A stretch of DNA of 64,000 nt from Exophiala sp. HKRS030 (lineage: Eukaryota; Ascomycota; Eurotiomycetes; Chaetothyriales; Herpotrichiellaceae). Below the pieces are notes generated by a model that was not told where the DNA came from, ran no database searches, and saw only the letters and a program-made list of their open reading frames with translations. The stretch spans positions 2,480,001 through 2,544,000 of the forward strand of contig JAHWDD010000007.1 of assembly GCA_023897205.1 (NCBI GenBank). The letters run 5' to 3'. The translations under genes were made by a program, and so were the position numbers. Shown here piece by piece: positions 35,353 through 47,009 of this stretch. Positions within the stretch are counted from its first letter, which is position 1, and each line of letters begins with the position of its first letter.

Positions 35353-36438
35353 TCAGAGCTCTGCTGCAGCTTTTCTCAGCTCCGAGATCTTTCCCTCCAA
35401 CATGCATCCGACCGCCCTCTCCAGAACTACAACAAACTCTGCCTGAATCTGTGTCTCCTCTTCTTCACCCGACAACTCCTGCTTGCTCAAGTCACGTTCA
35501 TTCAACCCGATATCTCCAACTAAATCCCAATTGACTTCTCGTTCAATGGCGCTCTGAAGGTCATCCGCATCCTTGACATTGATACCTATCTCTCGCAAAG
35601 CTTCCAAAGATTTCCCATCGGCGAAAGGCCATAGCGCATCACCCCATCCGTCAACACATTGAATGCGCCGGCAGAAGATCTCACCACCAACAGCACCGAG
35701 GCCTGCCACTGTTGATTTAATATGCTCAACTACCCCTTTTGGCCCGTCTTCATTCGCCTCCACGGCGAGGTTGTACATGGTTTCCGAATCGGAATATGCT
35801 TGACCAGTCTTGTAGATGTAAGTTGCAGTTTTCTGGCGATGTTGTGTGCGAGCAGCCTCAAGGGCCTCCCAAACACGATGCTCTCCGGCCTCAACAATCG
35901 ATTCAGGCGTCGAAAAATTGAACGGATCGTTCAGCAGAGTACGGATCGATCGCATACCCAGCACGTGGCTGAGTGGCTTTGAAAGCAAATGAGCACAGAG
36001 GAGATGCTCGAACGGAGTGAATGAGGTCGGCGACGAAAGCGAGTATGACTTGTACTTTGGCGACGACTTCGCAGCTTCAAGCTCCTCTTCGGGGAAGCAA
36101 TAAGGTAGGGATTTTGCGGAAAGAAGGAAGTTCAATAGCTGCTTGGGGGTGGCAGGCGAAGAATCTGAGTTTCGTCGTTGAGACTTCTTGGTTTGGTCCT
36201 TAGATGCATTCGTGGGAGGCTCCTTTCTTTTCTGCCCTGCATGTGCACCAGTGTCGGGATCGCTATCGCCATCTCCATCGTTCTCGTCATACGGCGCCGG
36301 TTCTTCGGCGGCATCATTATTGTCGACTTCAGCTTCCTCTTCGACTTCTTGCGTTGATTGCTCGGTTTTACCGCGCGACGGTAGATCAGAGTTATTCTCT
36401 TCTCCATCATGCTCGGCTCTAGACTTCTTGGGTGGCAT
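35353..36438 (-). CDS. Conserved fungal protein with HhH-GPD (DNA glycosylase-like) fold
   Basis: Single exon, 361 residues. Residues 1-95 are acidic and disordered with a basic patch resembling a nuclear signal (QKRKEPPTNASKDQTKKSQR). The rest is helical: HLLCAHLLSKPLSHVLGMRS, then TPESIVEAGEHRVWEALEAA, and AGLGAVGGEIFCRRIQ, which resembles the helix-hairpin-helix and following Gly-rich loop of the HhH-GPD base-excision glycosylase superfamily. I do not see a clear catalytic Lys and Asp pair (the segment after the hairpin reads CVDGWGDALWPF), so enzymatic activity is uncertain. Probably nuclear. Family call is from remembered similarity to annotated fungal proteins. Confidence 0.65.
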   Translation of the reverse strand: MPPKKSRAEHDGEENNSDLPSRGKTEQSTQEVEEEAEVDNNDAAEEPAPYDENDGDGDSDPDTGAHAGQKRKEPPTNASKDQTKKSQRRNSDSSPATPKQLLNFLLSAKSLPYCFPEEELEAAKSSPKYKSYSLSSPTSFTPFEHLLCAHLLSKPLSHVLGMRSIRTLLNDPFNFSTPESIVEAGEHRVWEALEAARTQHRQKTATYIYKTGQAYSDSETMYNLAVEANEDGPKGVVEHIKSTVAGLGAVGGEIFCRRIQCVDGWGDALWPFADGKSLEALREIGINVKDADDLQSAIEREVNWDLVGDIGLNERDLSKQELSGEEEETQIQAEFVVVLERAVGCMLEGKISELRKAAAEL

Positions 36439-37061
36439 TTTTTGTTAGGTATGGTTTTGCTCTGTGACCACGACAGGATTCCTGCTTGAATGCGAGCTTA
36501 CGAGGGAGAATAGTGAAATCGCATATAACCCCGGACAAGCGCCGAAGGGAGAGTTTTTAAACCCGTCTAATATGTTGTCATCATGATGTATTTCTGCGGT
36601 ACCTGACTAGCACATGTGCTGAGACCGTGCAAGGACCCCTGATGTCATGACGTATCTGGGGAAATCGTCCGATTAGCGAGATCTAATCTCCACTATTGAA
36701 AGAGGAGTCCATGGATCGATGTTCTAATTCATGCGAGATATTGAGTGCACTGTCTCTTGTACGGTGGAAGCAGATTTTGTGGTGCGTAGATGGATGTGGC
36801 CCCGAGCCTCATCCGGTATCATGAGGTTTAGGCAGACGGTATGGTCGCTGGTATCGCCATTTGAAGTATTATTCGATCGACAAGATCTTGGCGGAACTCC
36901 AAAACCGCAGGGCAAGGTACCTAGTATATTACATCACCGTGATTGCAACGAGTGATCATGGTCATATTTTGAGTTCACGGTCATCCATTAGCCAGGCACG
37001 CATGCAAGGCCTATCCATCCAAGAAGTGTGGATCATGCGATACATTTCACTAACGAGATTG
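36439..37061. other. Intergenic, nothing clear
   Basis: 0.62 kb holding the promoter of the HhH-GPD-like gene and the 3' end of the P5C dehydrogenase gene. Confidence 0.5.
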
Positions 37062-38964
37062 TTACACTTCATTGCTCGGATATGTTATCTGGTCGATCGT
37101 CCCAAATTCCTCCTTGATCGTTCTCACGCTCACGAAACGACTCAGTAAAGTGGCTGTACCGGACTTGTCGTTCGTACCGCTGTCCCTGCTTCCACCAAAC
37201 GGCTGCTGAGCCACAACGCTGCCTGTGCACTTCGTGTTTAGATACAACATTCCCGCCGAATGTCGCAGTGTATTCTGAGCCTCCCGACTTGCGATCTGGT
37301 CACGTGCGAAGATTGAACCCGTCAGAGCATATGTGGACGTCGAGTCAATCAGTTTGAGGGTTTCTGTCCATTTAGCATCTGGGAAGACGTAAACAGCGAA
37401 AAGAGGACCGAACAACTCGCGACTCATGAGCTCGTGCCTGGGGTTGGACGTTCGGTATATTGTCGGATGAATGAAATAACCCTCTGAATCGTCCACGATC
37501 CCACCTGCAAGCAATTCAAGTTCCTTGTCTGACTCTGCTCCCTTGATCACATCAGCCAAGCGGTCGAACGCTCGTCTGTGAATGACTGGGTTGATGAAGT
37601 TGTCAAAGTGTTCTGGCTGACCGACTTTCAGCTTCGACGTCTCCTCCACGAGCACTCGCTGGAATTCCGGCCATACAGATTCCGCAACGTATACTCGACT
37701 ACACGCCGAGCATTTCTGGCCCTGATACTCGAAAGCCGCTCGAATCGTGTTGAGGGCGGCATTACGCACATCAGCCGATGAGTGGACGATATGGAAATTT
37801 TTGCCCCCTGTTTCGCCCACTACGCGAGGATAAGAGTTGAAGGTATTCGCAGCAGTTGCTTTACCAACCTTCCCCAGAACCTCTTTGAATACTGCAGTGG
37901 AGCCGATATAAGACAGGCCGGCAAACTCAGGTCTGGAGAGCACAGTATCAGTGATCTGTGCTGCGTCGCCCGGAACAAATTGAATAACATCTTCTGGGAG
38001 TCCAGCCTCAATGAGGATCTTGTGTAGCACCCAAGCTGAATGCAATGCCGACGGGGAAGGTTTCCACACCACGACATTGCCCATCAATGCTGCGGGACCG
38101 ACTAATGAAGCTGCCAGTGCAGTGAAGTTGAAAGGTGCAATCGCATACACAAACCCTTCAAGCGGTCGATACTCCAGCTTGTTCCATGTGCCTGACGAGT
38201 GAACTGTGGGCTGCTGACTGAATAACTCAAACGCTTGCTGCACGTAAAATCGCAAGAAGTCCACCGTTTCGCAAGCGGCATCAATCTCGGCTTGGTACAC
38301 ATTCTTGCCTTGTCCGAGCATAGTGGCTGCATTGATGGTCGCACGATATTTCCCTGTTATGAGCTCACACGCACGGAGGAATATTGCGGCTCGGTCTTCG
38401 AATGGCATAGCTTCCCAAGCTGGTTTGGCTTTCAATGCCGCATCGATACATTTGTTGACATCGGCTGGAGAAGCAGATGCGTATTCCGCGACGATCTCTC
38501 GGAATGATGAAGGATTCTCTTGTGACTCGGTTAAGTTGTTGTTGATCTGGAAACTGGTAAGTTGGTCGTCTCACAACCGTTTGGCATTACAACGTGTACA
38601 CACACACACAGCAGCAGGTTGGCTGGTGTGTCGTGGCTACTAACCTCAGTACCTTCAGCTCTCAAGGGGATTTTGGCTGGTAGACTAGCTCGAAGATCCT
38701 TTAGTGCTTCTATGATCTCCCTCCTCTCTGGAGATGCCTTGGCATATGTTTTCTTTCATGCCAATCCTTTGTCAGTCGTCTCTGACATGCGACTCTGCTC
38801 GCTTTGGACCATCCACTTACAACGGGCTCATTCTCAAACTTGGGAGGATTCCATAACGAAAGCCATCTGGACTTATTCCGGCAGATTTGTTGTAGTCGAG
38901 GAAGACTTGATCCGCCACGCCGAAGAGAACGTACTCCAAAACGTTGTGCAATGTGAACGTCCAT
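37062..38964 (-). CDS. prnC: Delta-1-pyrroline-5-carboxylate dehydrogenase (ALDH4 family), mitochondrial
   Basis: Three exons: 38964-38821, 38752-38645 and 38546-37062, giving 578 residues. Splice joins restore the family N-terminus (PPKFENEPV to KTYAKASPERR, then AEGTE to INNNLTESQENP). The Arg-rich first 40 residues look like a mitochondrial presequence. Exon 3 has EGFVYAIAPFNFTA, the cofactor loop, VGETGGKNFH with the general-base Glu, and the nucleophile Cys in QGQKCSACSR, then RELFGPLFAVYVF. It oxidises P5C/glutamate semialdehyde to glutamate with NAD+, the second step of proline catabolism. Proline dehydrogenase lies 4.8 kb away in the same orientation, so this resembles a prn cluster. 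A (CA)n tract lies in intron 2. The start at 38964 is the first ATG in frame; TTG lies 12 bases further upstream. Confidence 0.93.
38598..38610. repeat. (CA)n microsatellite in P5CDH intron 2
   Basis: An uninterrupted alternating AC tract of 13 bases within the intron. Confidence 0.8.
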
Positions 38965-39997
38965 GGCGAATGGCAAATGAGTATAATGCGGCTCTGAATA
39001 GATGGTTCGTGTGACTGGAAGGTCCTATGTAGAAAATGATCGATGCAATCCGGACAGATGCTGACGGCCGTGGTCATGCAATCATGCAGGATGTAAAACC
39101 CCGTCTCCCTTTCACGCATCGGTATCTAATCCCGAAATCATCGAGTCCAGCAGGATATTCGACCACCATCAAACGGGCCATGTATCTGGCCAAGGAGATC
39201 GGTAAGCCATCCCGATTTTGCGGAGAAGGGCGCGCAGCGGTTGTCTTTGTTGCGAGGATCACTGATAAGCGCCTATCATAAATGAATAGAGAACCGATGC
39301 TGTTCCAGTGGTTCGCTGTCGGCGCTCCCCCGTGAACGGAGGCCTAGCAAAAGTCACAGAAGATGAAATGAGTCGAGGTAACCCCGAGACGATGCCAGCC
39401 TCGTTCCTGGGTCACGTGACTGTCCGAAAGCTTCTTTGCATCTTGACCACCTCACCTTTCTGAGGCACGTCTTGATTTCGTGTCTCCATCACTTTGCGTC
39501 TAGCTGCGAAGAGGTATGTACAAAGCCGCTATTTGAGCCGCTGCAAGTAGGTCGTGTGTTCTCGAGAGTATCAAAGCGAAATTCGTTGGCACGTGCCTTG
39601 AATGCTAAACGTTCTATGGCCTATCATGTGATATCAAATTGAACACAGCCCAGTGGCTGAGCCTTGCTAGTAGTTATGCGAAGCGGACCCAACATCCAGT
39701 TCAGCCTGATCAAACGATTCCTTTTTCTTCTTGGATCATGATCTTATCGTACGAAGTGTCATCTGTCCCTCGATGTACAATGCTCGAGAGGGTACTTTTT
39801 GATACATTATGTTATCAAGTCCGGAACAGTCTTCTCACAGCAAAGTCATAAAAATACAGGATCTTTTCGGGGTCCAACTACAGCGCCCATTTTCCCTCCC
39901 ACCGATCCGAGCGGCAAACCCTACACTTGCGCGGTGTCTCTGTCTAGCGAAGATATGTCTCTCGCCCTTTGAGAGCGAGGATACCCATCACTGAGCC
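38965..39997. promoter_or_regulatory. Divergent intergenic region, P5CDH / HET gene
   Basis: 1.03 kb between the start codons of the P5C dehydrogenase (minus) and the HET gene (plus). No convincing small gene. Specific activator sites were not assigned. Confidence 0.45.
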
Positions 39998-42912
39998 ATG
40001 CGATTACTGAAAACCGACGAATGTGGCAATGTGGGGGTTTCAGAGTATCTTAGCGACAACTTTCCTCCCTATGCGATACTGTCGCATACCTGGGGCCAGA
40101 TAGCGATGAAGTCACGTTCAACGACCTGAGGAACGGGCTTGGCGGCAGCAAGCCTGGCTATGCAAAGATACGCTTTTGTGCAGACAGAGCTACTAGCGAC
40201 CACCTCACTCATTTCTGGATAGATTCCTGTTGCATCGATCGAGCCAATCATACCGAACTATCTGAGGCTATAACCTCAATGTTTCGCTGGTATCGCAACG
40301 CTACGAGATGTTATGTGTATCTATCCGATGTTTCCGTATCAAAGGGAGGCGGAGACCAGCATAGTAAAGCTTGGGAGCCGGCCTTTCGCGCGAGCAGATG
40401 GTTCTCGCGTGGCTGGACACTTCAAGAATTGCTTGCTCCCAAATTTGTTGAATTCTTTTCGCGAGAAGGTCACTACCTGGGCAATAAAATGACTCTTCAG
40501 CAACAACTGCATGAGGTTACGGGAATACCAATTGCTGCAATTCATGGTGCTGCGTTGACTTCATATTCCGTGGAAGAGCGATTGCAATGGGCAGCCTCAC
40601 GAAGTACCAAAAGGAAGGAGGACAAAGCTTATTGTCTATTGGGGATATTTGAGGTCTACATGCCATTGATTTATGGTGAGGAAGACCATGCATTCACGCG
40701 GCTCTTGAAAAAAATCAATAAATTGCCGGTAAAGCGCCAGCCTTGTGGATCAGAGCTAACCCACATACCGTTTCAGAATACTGAGATGAACACTAGAAAT
40801 GCTTGGTGCTCTTCTGAAAATGGCTTGTTCTCAAGCCGGGCTTTGTCGAACTTTGCTATCACCCAAACCCAACCACAGCTCAAGCAAAAATACGAGAATG
40901 GTGTGTTCTCTTCGAGGGCAGATTTCCGCAACAGTGCGAAGCCTCAGTGGGAGTCTACTGGCCTCAATACGAGTACTCAGGCTAGAAGGTCACAGATGTG
41001 GGTGGCCAATGAATATCCAAAAAAAATCTGCTGATGTCAGGCATAGCTACACCATGGGAAATCTAATGAACCAGGGTGACCTTGATCGATTCGGACAGTT
41101 CTCTCGGGCTTCAGCTCGCACGATCTCTAACTTCGATCAGCGCTCGAATTTGCTGTTAGATCAAATGGCAGCCTCGCATGATCTCATCTCCTCAAGACAT
41201 GCTACAGTCCACAACATGCAGCAAAATCTCGCACTTATGCAGCGTCAACTGTTGGCACAGCTGGATCAGTTGCGGAGTACTGATCAGTCGATACGAAAGA
41301 TTCCAAATCCAGACTTTGCCGAAACCGAAATTTCTTCTCAATGGACGACGAGCGCCATATCGGAACTATTCAAAGACGCATTTCGCGCAGCAGTACTACT
41401 TGCTGGTGGGGCTGTATATGCCGATCATGCGACACAAGAGGCGCTGCGCCGACTGTTTGCAAGGGCAAGGGTCGATCCAATGCTAGTCCTGATCCTTGTG
41501 GCAGGCGCATTCTACGTAATCAGATGTCTTCGCCAATTGCCTCAACAACTTTCAATACTTTCAGACAACAGCATACTCTTCGAAGATCCATTTGGTGTCA
41601 AGTTGCGGATTCCCTTTCTGCAATGCAGCCGGGCCGAAATCTTCCATGGATTCTTGGAAGCATACTTCAAGGAGCGCCCGGGTCTCAACAGAGTTCGCCG
41701 GAAGCAATACTTTCTGGCCCTTGGCAAATCCAAGCGTAGGCTTGATAACCACCGTTGGCCCGAAAAGATACGACCCAGGTCAATTGTGACGATGTTTATG
41801 ATAATGGTCACGGGGGAATTTATTTGCTTCAAGTGCCAAGAAACCCTGATTTCCAGCAATATGTCAGAGTTCTACTGGTATGTGATCTTCGAAAGTCATT
41901 TGGGTATGCAATTAACATTACCTGTGATAGTCCACAATGCCACCAGGACTATTTAATTGCGGACCCAGATTCGATCGAGGTTTCGAAGAGCATAGAGGAA
42001 CTCAAGGAAGAGGAGGAGGAGGACCATGATGATGCTGCAGGGAAGGATGAAAGTCGAGAAATTTCGCAAACCACATCCATGCTCAAGTCATCACCGACAG
42101 CATTTTCCTCTCCGACTCACCAGACATCTCAAGCGACAAGACGCATTCCTGATTTAAATCGACCAGATCTTCCCAGCCCAAGAGCTGTCAAGAGGCGAGG
42201 GATGACGGAGACAATGAAAAGTGCAGTGGACATTGCAACGACATGGAGAAGCTATGGCGGTTCTGGATATCAAGACAAAGAGCACAAAAGTTTCAAAAAC
42301 ATGGCACTTTTCTTGTCAGGTGTTCTCAATTCCCTGGGAGATGCCGAGCTGGCCTTTGCACGCCTCCCATACCTAAACGGAGCTTCATTCTTCTCTACCA
42401 ACCTCTGGCAATCGCCAGGGACATATTTACATTACCATATTAGCAAGCGAAAGGATAGCTGGAACGACACAGACCGCAGGCTTTTAGATACAGCTCAGGT
42501 GGTCATCAGCAAGATCATTCGAACTCAGAATGAGCAAGACATTGCCCAGCATATGCAGAACATGAGTCGGGCCCGGCGAGCCGAAATTTTGCGCCTACTA
42601 CTTACGTTGAATTCGCAAGAATACGATGAACGAAATCTCTGGTACATCAAATATCTCGCAGTCCTCAAAACCCGCATTTCTAAGAGCGTTGACGGCCAGC
42701 AACAGAGAGATGTAGTCGCTATGGACATCATCGTCGCTAAGCAAGATGGCTTTCGCGTCGAGGGTGAAACCCTCATTGAAGACGAACCACTGAAGACCCC
42801 AGAGATACTGAAGGGCTTTGACCCACTTTTCAAAGCTTATGGTGTTGATATACCCGAGGACTTTCCGGACGTAAGATCACTCTATGAGATGTTCGGCTCT
42901 TTTATACTGTAA
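39998..42912 (+). CDS. HET-domain protein apparently fused to coiled-coil, membrane and ubiquitin-like domains; frame breaks
   Basis: The N-terminus (ATG 39998) has the three HET blocks: PYAILSHTWG near residue 24; FWIDSCCID with SEAITSMFRWYRNATRCYVY; and WFSRGWTLQELLAP near residue 140. A Ser/Gln-rich linker with two ENG[LV]FSSRA repeats follows. Next is a helical, coiled-coil-like region (about residues 365-435), a hydrophobic segment MLVLILVAGAFYVI (near 492), a ubiquitin-like block ILFEDPFGVKLRIPF (near 525-605), an acidic stretch and an unknown C-terminal domain. Frame changes lie at G4 40092-40095, A8 41019-41026 and G5 41812-41816; correcting by +1, -1, +1 gives 972 codons. HET proteins drive non-self recognition cell death. 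Alternative: two genes, HET ending at 41034 and a second starting near 41054. Confidence 0.75.
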
Positions 42913-43791
42913 GGAGAGTTCAGCGATCATACTCAGGAATAGCTTGCACTCTGGTTAGTCAACGGTATATTGAACTGTCCTATCTACAACGATTCAAGTC
43001 TTGAGGAAGAGAAAGAGATTGTCCATCTCTCCGGCCAAATTGGCCTAGATATAGGACAGTTTACTTCCTCTCCTTTTCTCTGTCTTCCTCCACTATTCTT
43101 ATCCCGCTATAGACCCCCCGGAGAAGTATGCCGGCTCGGCGTCCGCCCAATTTGGCTGGAGGCTAAGCCTTCGAACTTCGTTACCCGGGATATTGCTCCT
43201 GGCGGGTATTCTTTCCGGTATCGCACGTGATATCTCATTGTTCGTGACATATACCAAGGTGGCCGTACGATGCAGTACATCGACCATTTGGACGAGTCGG
43301 CGACACCTATGTTTCTGATCTACCACGAGGTTCAAATGCTACTGCAACTAACCTTCTCCCATACGATCACTAGAAGAAGAGTGCTCGTAAGGACTTTGTT
43401 TTGACAACCCAAGCGTGTGGCCCAAGTTTTCGAGATTCAGTAGGCTATCGTCGATCACGATAAGTAAGCAGACTATCAGGCTTCTAGGATCCGAGTATCC
43501 TTCCAAATCAGCCATGGAGTTTCTTCATAAAAATTCTATAGTGGCTCGCTCGGACACTAGTAACATTTCGTTACCTTAGTGTGACAGGACTTACTATTTC
43601 ATGGTATGATTTGCTCGTAATGGCAATCTTTATACTAGGATCCAGAAATGTATCTGCACTGATACTAGGCAGTGGTCCTGTCACTGTCCTAGCCCGGTTT
43701 ATCACATCTACCTTGGCTACAAGTACGAGGACGACTGGAACATGCGAATGTGCGGCCTTGGAATCTTTCTGCTTCTTATCCTCAACCTCTC
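42913..43791. other. Convergent intergenic region
   Basis: 0.88 kb between the 3' ends of the HET gene and proline dehydrogenase. The bases CTGTCCTATCTACAACG near 42975 and CTAGATATAGGACAG near 43046 form a loose inverted repeat (TGTCCTAT / ATAGGACA); no gene seen. Confidence 0.5.
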
Positions 43792-45393
43792 TCAACCTCT
43801 CTGCAGAAGAACTCGCCGTCTCAATTCCTTCTTCATATCCACCAAACCTTCCTTCAGTCTCTCAGCCGCACTCGCGTTCTCGACAGCCCTGCGCATCAAA
43901 AAATTCAGGACTTCCGTCACCGAGCCCCAGCAGAGACACTTGTAGGCCAGAGGTGCGGCTTTGAGCTTGAGCTCGTACTCCTTCTCGCCGCTGTGGGACC
44001 TGGCGTCGTCCGCGGCTTCCTCGTATTGCTGCACGAGATGGCAGCTGATGTCGTCCGCCATCCCTTGTAGCTGGCCGTATTGTACCGGCGGGACGTCTTT
44101 GCCTGCGTGGACAAGCTCGTTGACTAGTGATGTCGCCAGGCGGACGGACTCTTTGTTATGGCCTGCAAGGAAGAGATGCAGTTTAGGGAATTTCGGACCA
44201 TCGAGTCCGGGGAATACTCCTGACGCGGTAGTTTTCTTGAGGAGATCTCTCGCGATGGTATTGTAGGACTCGTCGGTTTGCTCTTTGGTGTCCCATATCC
44301 GGTCTCGCACGTCACTTGCGATGTACGCGCCGCGGACCTGCTTGATGCCCAGAGTCCAGCCTTCGTTGCTCGCAGTCTGTAGGAACTGACCGACTGTTGC
44401 ACGTGATGATTTGAGGTACGTCTGTATGGTGGTCCAGACCAATGCATCGTCGTCACGGTTATATCGGCGCATGAGGTCCATCGTCCACGCATCGATAGTG
44501 GATTGGAAGATCTGCTGCTCGGCGTCGATCCAGATGCGACTTTTCTGCGAAGCTGCTTGTGTACATAGGGCATCCATCGCTCGACGTAGCTGCTCCGGCG
44601 GTTGCGATCCCGTGGCAAGGCACTGACTGACATTGGGACCGGCTCCTGTAAATCTGCCAAGGGGCAATAGATAAGTCGCAATCCTGGATTTGGGAATGGA
44701 AGTGTAGTCTTACTTGATATTCATATAATCATTCTCACCGATCATGCTTAGTGTAGCTTGATTTCCTTCCAACCACTGAACGATATGCTTATCTTCACCC
44801 GAGGCGGTCACAGTGTTATCAACGCCCTCAACTGTACCGCTGGCGGCTGTGTCCACCACGATCTCCCTCCCATAGCCCAGAATCACACCTGCATAACCGG
44901 CCTTCTTGATTTCATTAATACTCCGCTTGACCTCTGCCACATTCGTGCCCGCACAGAAATGGTCATAGACGGCCGCACGGATGACTCCGCGCAGAATCGG
45001 GTTACGATCCGTGATTAGTAGCGGCGATTTGGATTGAACGATGAAGTTCATCGCCCCCATAAGCATCTTGAGAAGACGTGGAGAGGTAAAGCAGTAGCCC
45101 AAGAACAGTGATCTTAGCAAGCTGGTAGTGGTCAAGCGTGATAATGGGGATGGTCTGGCGGTTCTGGACGTCAGTGTTATCTTTGGAAGTGGTCCTGTCG
45201 ATGTTGATTCAGGTGCCAGGATCCTCTCTGATGACGTTTTCGAGCTCGAATGGAGACATCGTGGTGCAACATGATGATTGTAGAGGTGTCTGGTCCGTGG
45301 CGTTATAACTTGACTGAGACATTGGTTTTGTGACCACAGGGAAGAAATGCTCTTGTAGAGGCAGTAGCTATCTCGCACAACGCCTGCCATCAT
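43792..45393 (-). CDS. prnD: Proline dehydrogenase (FAD-dependent), mitochondrial
   Basis: Two exons, 45393-44714 and 44653-43792, with a 60-nt intron (GTAAGA donor, GACTTATC region, GGCAG acceptor) that joins ENDYMNIK to FTGAGPNVS in phase; 513 residues. The N-terminus is rich in Arg, His and Ser without acids for about 55 residues, as in mitochondrial presequences. Motifs of the PRODH barrel are AGYAGVILGYGRE, RIWIDAEQQ, YLKSS, KQVRGAYI, LHLFLAGHN, YGQLQGMAD and CLCWGSVTEVLNFLMRRAVEN. It oxidises L-proline to P5C, feeding electrons to the respiratory chain, and works with the P5C dehydrogenase at 37062-38964. The start at 45393 is the first in-frame ATG; an in-frame GTG lies 15 bases upstream. 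Confidence 0.93.
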
Positions 45394-46104
45394 GCCAGCA
45401 TCTGCCACAGATATCCAGCAACAAGACGAATGCTCCCCGTATGAAACGACCTTATAGTCAATATCTCACATGTATCTTTGGAGATCGACATCTCGCTTGT
45501 TGACCACCAACGGGATGATAAGCATTCACCCCGCATCCATGTTGGGCGTCGGGAAGGGCAGCCGAACATTGTCGCGGACATCCGAACCTGATGAGTGAAT
45601 TCACTCTAGATAAGGCCAAATCTGGATTGTATCGACATGAAAGCCAAGAACAGAGTTGATTTGGTTGTACGGCATCTGTGCTGTGTCCAGATTGTCCAAG
45701 TCACACGCAGGCGGCGCGCCCGTCTCTTCTCCACTTCAACTTGTGAGTCCGTCTCCAGTATGCCAAGACTGATCGCCATCGATTCGTGGTCATTCTCACG
45801 TGGTTAGCTGTGGCTATTGGTAATGCGGTCGGTTATATACCTCTTTAGGATGATAATGCCGAGTATTTTAGAGAAGCATATCCCTCTCTGCTTAGGAAAG
45901 TGACCGATGCTCTCAACACTGCCACTCTTCGCCCTTCGGCACAAGCTTCGAATGAAAGAAATTATGCAGTGGTTGCTTACGAGATGTAAGGCCAGCAGAG
46001 TCGCCATACAAATAGCTTTCACATCGCAAACTCATGAGGTAGAATTGGCAGACCAACCCTGTAGTGATTGATACAATCCGTTTCACTTCCAATACCTGCG
46101 CAAA
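45394..46104. promoter_or_regulatory. Divergent intergenic region, PRODH / alpha-beta hydrolase
   Basis: 0.71 kb between two divergent start codons, expected to contain both promoters. No site assigned. Confidence 0.45.
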
Positions 46105-46923
46105 ATGGCTTCCAAAGCGGCCATCGTCTTGATCCCTGGATCATTCAGCCTTGCTAGTATGTACTATCCAATTCAAGACCTCCTTACGGCCGCAGGCCAC
46201 GATGTGTATGTCAACAATCTGCCCTCAGCAAGCCGGAATGCACCTGAAGCACCGGCAAGCCTTAGCGACGATGCAACATTCATTGGGACTATCATCGAGA
46301 AGATCGCCGACCAAGAGAAAGATATTATCGTCCTCGGGCATTCATATGGGGGGCGGTGGCATCCGAACTGACAAAAGGCTTGAGCAAGATCGAGCGTCTT
46401 GCGAAAGGACAACGCAGCGGAATTGTCAGAATCGTCTTCCTCTCCGCAATTGTTCTGCAAGAAGGGCAATCGATCTTCGGCGATCAGGGCAAACCACCAG
46501 CGGAGATTGTGGAGATTGATGAGGTAAATCTCCATCAGAGCTGATCACAAAGTATTGTATTGATCGCTTTTTTAGTCTGGCTTCATGCGACTTGCAAACC
46601 CGTCCCTTACCGCTGCACACATGTACAATAATTGGCCTGAAGAGCGGGCCACTGCATGGGCAAGAGCCTCACCGAAGCAATCTGCCCTCAGCTTTGCAAG
46701 CCCCTTGAAACACGCGGCATATAAGGATATTCCATCGACCTATATCCTTTGCGAGCAGGATGGTATCATCCCACCTTCCAAACAGGAACAGTACATTGAG
46801 AACATAAGGCTGGCAACCGGTAAAGATGTGGACGTGCGCAGGTTGAACACCAACCATGTTCCCAACCTGACGAACGTTGAGGAAGTGGTGACTTTGATTC
46901 TGGAGATCGCGAGCACTGCTTAG
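46105..46923 (+). CDS. Alpha/beta hydrolase (esterase-like), with an apparent one-base frameshift
   Basis: Two exons, 46105-46523 and 46576-46923, with a 52-nt intron (GTAAAT donor, GCTGATC branch, TTTTTAG acceptor). Motifs: oxyanion region IVLIPGSFSLASMYY, nucleophile elbow LGHSYGG near residue 78, acid in ILCEQDGIIP, His in NTNHVPNLTN. The frame breaks at the G6 run 46348-46353 directly after the elbow; one added G continues into ASELTKGLSK. Exon 1 is 419 nt where 420 is needed. About 255 residues, cytosolic, in the branch that includes plant salicylate/jasmonate esterase-like and fungal carboxylesterase proteins. It ends 86 bases from the convergent zinc-cluster regulator and may belong to the hydrolase/SDR group up to 55.2 kb. 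Confidence 0.85.
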
Positions 46924-47009
46924 AACGACTGTCCAGGCAGATGTCGGGAAATTGTGGGTAGAAAGAGCAACGAGAAGATCAGGAAGCGATAGAACCCTCG
47001 GGAATTGTG

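Noticed and set aside
41771..41950. Intron GTATGT (41878) to CACCAG (41946) as cause of the third frame change in the HET gene
   Set aside because: The ends look good, but joining them leads directly to a stop codon in the resulting frame; the G5 run at 41812 gives an open frame.
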